In this document: positions 2,761-5,650 of the stretch, piece by piece
Layout: each line of letters begins with the position of its first letter
Position numbering within the stretch: position 1 is the first letter of the stretch
Position numbers and translations under genes: made by a program
Notes under the pieces: model-generated
What the model saw: the letters and a program-made list of their open reading frames with translations, nothing else
What the model was told of the DNA's origin: nothing
Database searches by the model: none
Assembly: GCA_021775795.1 (NCBI GenBank)
Contig: JAJFHB010000598.1
Span: 1-5,650, forward strand
Reading direction: 5' to 3'
Length of the DNA: 5,650 nucleotides
Source of the DNA: Hyphomicrobiales bacterium
Lineage (GTDB): Bacteria > Pseudomonadota > Alphaproteobacteria > Rhizobiales > JAJFHB01

Positions 2761-5650
2761 AATCGCCCTTACTTCTCGTCGGTATACTGCTGGTTCTGGC
2801 TTTGTGCACGGCACTGGTCGCGCCGTTTTTCATAGACTGGTCGGGTTACCGCGACCGTATTGAAGCTTATGCGCGTGACGCAACAGGACGCGATGTTGCT
2901 ATTGCCGGCGATATAGAAATTCGGCTCATTCCTTCGCCACGTCTGGCGCTGTCAGATGTGAGCCTGGCCAACGTGCTCGATTCTTCGGGCGGCAAATTCA
3001 TGACGGCTGAAACCGTCGATGTAGAATTGTCATTGAGCCCGTTCCTCAGGGGACAACTGGAGGTCACATCCGTCGTAATCGATGGTGCTGTCTTCAATCT
3101 CGAGCACATGGGCAGTGGCGCTGGCAACTGGCACATGACCATGGGCAGCGACATCGGCGATTATCTGGCTGCGGACAATATTGTGATCCGCGCTGCTGAA
3201 ATTACGGACAGCATCATCTATCTGCGCGACAGCACGCGTTCGGGCAATGCCGAGCTGACCGATGTCAATCTTTCCATATCCGCGCAATCGCTTTCCGGTC
3301 CGTTTAAGGCGGATGGCACGCTTCGACACGAGGGGGTTCCCGTTGATGTCAGCATTGCCACCGGTCGTCGCCGCGCTGACGGTGAAATGCGCCTCTCCAT
3401 CAATCTCAAACAGGATGGTGGATATGGCCCGACCTACTCCTTCGATGGAGCACATCGCGACGATGGACTGGATGCGAGTATTCAGGGCCGTCTGACCGTG
3501 TTGCATCCGCAACCCAATCCTCAAGCCGCCGATAGCGACAAAGGCCTGCCGTACGCTTTCCGGGCGGATGTGGAGGGCACACTTGCATCATTTGCCTTGC
3601 AGGATATTTCGCTGCTTCTGGATCAAACTGACGCGACGACCGAGATAAAGGGTTCCATCAGAACCGACATTGGCGAATTTGTCGAAGTCACAGCCGATTT
3701 CGATGTGGGCCATCTGGATGTTGATGCTCTGATGGCGCGAACCGGCCTGAACAGTGAGGACCTCATTCCCGACCTGTCGCTCATTGATGCGTTGCCGGGA
3801 TATTTCGATAAGTTGCCATCCGAACTGGATGCACTGCTGCGGATTGAGAGCAGCGCTCTCACGCTCTTGGGTGACACAATCGAGGGTGCTCGCTTTCAGG
3901 CATCCTACGCGGCCCATGTCCTCACGATCGACGAGCTTTCCGGTAAAATTCCGGGGTTTGGGACATTGTCTGTCGATGATGCCCGTTATGACGCTACTCA
4001 GAGCGAGCCTGCCCTGCAGGGGCGATTTGAGCTTACGACGCGCGATACGAGGAGCGTACTGGGGTGGCTTGCGCCTGATTTGCAAGGGTGGCTAGATTCC
4101 TCTCCACGCAGTTTCAGAGGGTCTTCATCGCTTGTGGCGGATCTGCAGATTGACGGCCACGCCATCGGTATTGCCAATGCCCGGTTGGAGCACCGTGACA
4201 TGGTCGCAACCGGTGCTTTGCGATTTGATCCGGGTGAGCGTCCGCGTATCGATTTGTCCTTGAACATGGACATGTTGAATTTTGATCAGGCTTTCCCAGC
4301 TGGAGCGGCGGACATTGAGGCGGTTGAGGGCGACGCTGCAGATCAGGTAAGGCCCTTTGAGGATATGCGGGCTTTTGCTGAGAGGGCTTTGGGAGAAGCA
4401 CTGCCGTCGCTGGTGAATGAATACGACGGCAAGGTGGACATTTCACTGGCGGAAGTGAGTTGGCGGCGTCTGCAAGGAAGCGGTGTGAGTATTGATGCGG
4501 AATTGCGCGATGGCACGCTGTTGCTTGAGGAACTGGCAATTCAGGATTTTAACGACATCGGTGTTTCCGCCAACGCCCGTATGGCCTGGGCAGAGCAGAG
4601 ACCTCAGGGAGGGATCTGGCTGGAAATAGCGAGTGAGCGGCCTGAAGCAATTCTTGAAATTGTTGAATGGGATGAAGCAACCGGTATCGCGGAGAGTGAC
4701 ATGCGCAGCGCATTGGGGCGCGCCTCACCGGCCCGCGTCGGCCTTGCCTTGTCGGCCCGTGATGTCGGCGAGCAAAGCCGCACCGTTATTGAAACAGATG
4801 GCATGTTTGCCGGTGTGGAAGTTGCCGTGAACGGAACCATGCTGGGCGAATGGGGCGATGTACGATCGTCGCATATGGATGTTGAAGGAAAGATCGCCGG
4901 GAACAACAGCAATGCGTTGATGGAATTGCTGGGCATAGATTTGCGGGCGGAAGAAGAGGGTAGTGGCCGCAGAGTTCTGACAACATTCAGTGCAAACGGA
5001 ACGTTCGAGGACGGTGCTTCAACGACCCTTCAACTCGACCTTTACGGTTCGCAGACAAAAGCGGAAGGCGTCGTACAGTTTAGTGACGGCACTGCCTTTT
5101 CACAGAGCAGTGCCTCTCTGGAAAGTGTCGACCCGCATCTTCTCTACACAGCATTGGGCCTCGTTGGTGTTGGAGAAGACGTCGCTGTTCAACCTCTCGA
5201 TATTGAAGGGGTCATATCCACAAAAGCCTGGCAGATTGATGTGCATAGCCTGGGCGGACGCATCGGAGACAATCATGTTGGTTTCAGTGGAAGTATCGAT
5301 CTCAGAAGCGAGATTGCCGGTGTTGTTGGAAACCTGACCCTATCGCAGGCCTCGCTGCCCTGGTTGCTGCAGCAAGCGCTGGGACAGACATCGAATAGTC
5401 CGAACACATTGCTTGCAGCGTCAGACACAGGGAACGCCTGGCAATCAGTACCATTTGCGGCGTATCCATTTGAAAACCTGGCAGCCGAAGTTACCTTTGC
5501 GATCGGTGAGCTCGAGCTTTCTGATGCGACGTCATTGTCTGCTCTTAACGGGCACGCACGGCTGGGTGAAGACCGGGTGGTGTTCGAAAGTGTTCAAGGT
5601 GACCTGTTCGGCGGTGGTGTCGATATTACAGCCGAAATTGTTGATACAAG
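2757..5650 (+). CDS. AsmA-family inner-membrane-anchored periplasmic protein, N-terminal 964 residues (runs off right edge)
   Basis: One frame stays open from the in-frame TAA at 2712-2714 to the right edge: 964 codons from TTG 2757, so the protein is far longer than E. coli AsmA (about 617 residues). AsmA-like proteins (AsmA, TamB, YhdP, YdbH) are anchored in the inner membrane, project a long beta-strand groove into the periplasm and are implicated in outer-membrane lipid supply. Residues 3-23 (SPLLLVGILLVLALCTALV) form an uncleaved membrane anchor. APFFIDWSGYRDRIEAYARD (22-41), GRDVAIAGDIEIRLIPSPRLALSDVSL (44-70) and ETVDVELSLSPFLRGQLEVTSVVIDGA (85-111) match the AsmA N-terminal domain from E. 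coli in order and spacing. The rest is rich in short alternating strands, for example GALRFDPGERPRIDLSLNMDMLNFDQ (486-511), with an acidic, probably helical insert at about 515-550. A beta-strand-then-helix pattern recurs (see findings). The only cysteine is Cys17 in the anchor. Start: TTG 2757 has AAGGTGG at good spacing; GTG 2748 and GTG 2727 are alternatives. A DUF748 or TamB-like protein is less likely given the N-terminal match. Confidence 0.88.
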   Translation, partial: MKSPLLLVGILLVLALCTALVAPFFIDWSGYRDRIEAYARDATGRDVAIAGDIEIRLIPSPRLALSDVSLANVLDSSGGKFMTAETVDVELSLSPFLRGQLEVTSVVIDGAVFNLEHMGSGAGNWHMTMGSDIGDYLAADNIVIRAAEITDSIIYLRDSTRSGNAELTDVNLSISAQSLSGPFKADGTLRHEGVPVDVSIATGRRRADGEMRLSINLKQDGGYGPTYSFDGAHRDDGLDASIQGRLTVLHPQPNPQAADSDKGLPYAFRADVEGTLASFALQDISLLLDQTDATTEIKGSIRTDIGEFVEVTADFDVGHLDVDALMARTGLNSEDLIPDLSLIDALPGYFDKLPSELDALLRIESSALTLLGDTIEGARFQASYAAHVLTIDELSGKIPGFGTLSVDDARYDATQSEPALQGRFELTTRDTRSVLGWLAPDLQGWLDSSPRSFRGSSSLVADLQIDGHAIGIANARLEHRDMVATGALRFDPGERPRIDLSLNMDMLNFDQAFPAGAADIEAVEGDAADQVRPFEDMRAFAERALGEALPSLVNEYDGKVDISLAEVSWRRLQGSGVSIDAELRDGTLLLEELAIQDFNDIGVSANARMAWAEQRPQGGIWLEIASERPEAILEIVEWDEATGIAESDMRSALGRASPARVGLALSARDVGEQSRTVIETDGMFAGVEVAVNGTMLGEWGDVRSSHMDVEGKIAGNNSNALMELLGIDLRAEEEGSGRRVLTTFSANGTFEDGASTTLQLDLYGSQTKAEGVVQFSDGTAFSQSSASLESVDPHLLYTALGLVGVGEDVAVQPLDIEGVISTKAWQIDVHSLGGRIGDNHVGFSGSIDLRSEIAGVVGNLTLSQASLPWLLQQALGQTSNSPNTLLAASDTGNAWQSVPFAAYPFENLAAEVTFAIGELELSDATSLSALNGHARLGEDRVVFESVQGDLFGGGVDITAEIVDT

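Noticed and set aside
2804..2812. Lipobox at Cys17 of the AsmA protein
   Set aside because: The residue before Cys is Leu rather than Gly, Ala or Ser, and AsmA proteins keep this segment as a membrane anchor.
3030..3524. 164-codon minus-strand frame, and a similar 165-codon frame at 3588-4085
   Set aside because: Both lie within the AsmA frame, which is open over the whole region with family-typical sequence; the antisense proteins show no recognisable motif.

Overview
The window looks like ordinary chromosomal sequence from an alphaproteobacterium. I infer this from the moderately high GC, the protein style, and an AsmA protein whose wording (APFFIDW...Y R..IE) resembles alphaproteobacterial members; a member of the Hyphomicrobiales is plausible, but the sequence does not prove it. 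There are no RNA genes, insertion sequences, phage genes, CRISPR arrays or other marks of recent transfer. Four protein-coding genes are supported, two of them cut by the window edges.

Layout: (1) Positions 1-285, minus strand: the first 95 residues of a ClC-family chloride channel or H+/Cl- antiporter, running off the left edge. (2) Positions 469-960, minus strand: a complete 163-residue single-domain hotdog acyl-CoA thioesterase of the 4-hydroxybenzoyl-CoA/betainyl-CoA thioesterase type. (3) Positions 961-1099: a 139-bp divergent promoter region holding two perfect short palindromes and a small hairpin. (4) Positions 1100-2500, plus strand: a complete 466-residue FAD-linked D-2-hydroxyacid dehydrogenase of the GlcD/D-lactate dehydrogenase (cytochrome) family. 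(5) Positions 2501-2756: a non-coding gap with a 12-bp perfect palindrome and a tiny leader-like reading frame. (6) Positions 2757-5650, plus strand: the first 964 residues of a large inner-membrane-anchored AsmA-family protein, running off the right edge.

The thioesterase and the FAD dehydrogenase are divergently transcribed from one short spacer, so shared regulation and a common role in organic-acid or acyl-CoA catabolism are reasonable inferences, but nothing here fixes the substrates. The ClC gene may be read through from the thioesterase (183-bp gap, same strand) or have its own promoter. The AsmA gene appears to be a separate envelope-maintenance unit. I found no clear undescribed multi-gene system. 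The points most worth a second look are the start of the AsmA gene, where a well-placed Shine-Dalgarno and ATG open an 8-codon frame that ends overlapping the real frame's TTG codon, and an evenly spaced internal pattern in the AsmA protein.
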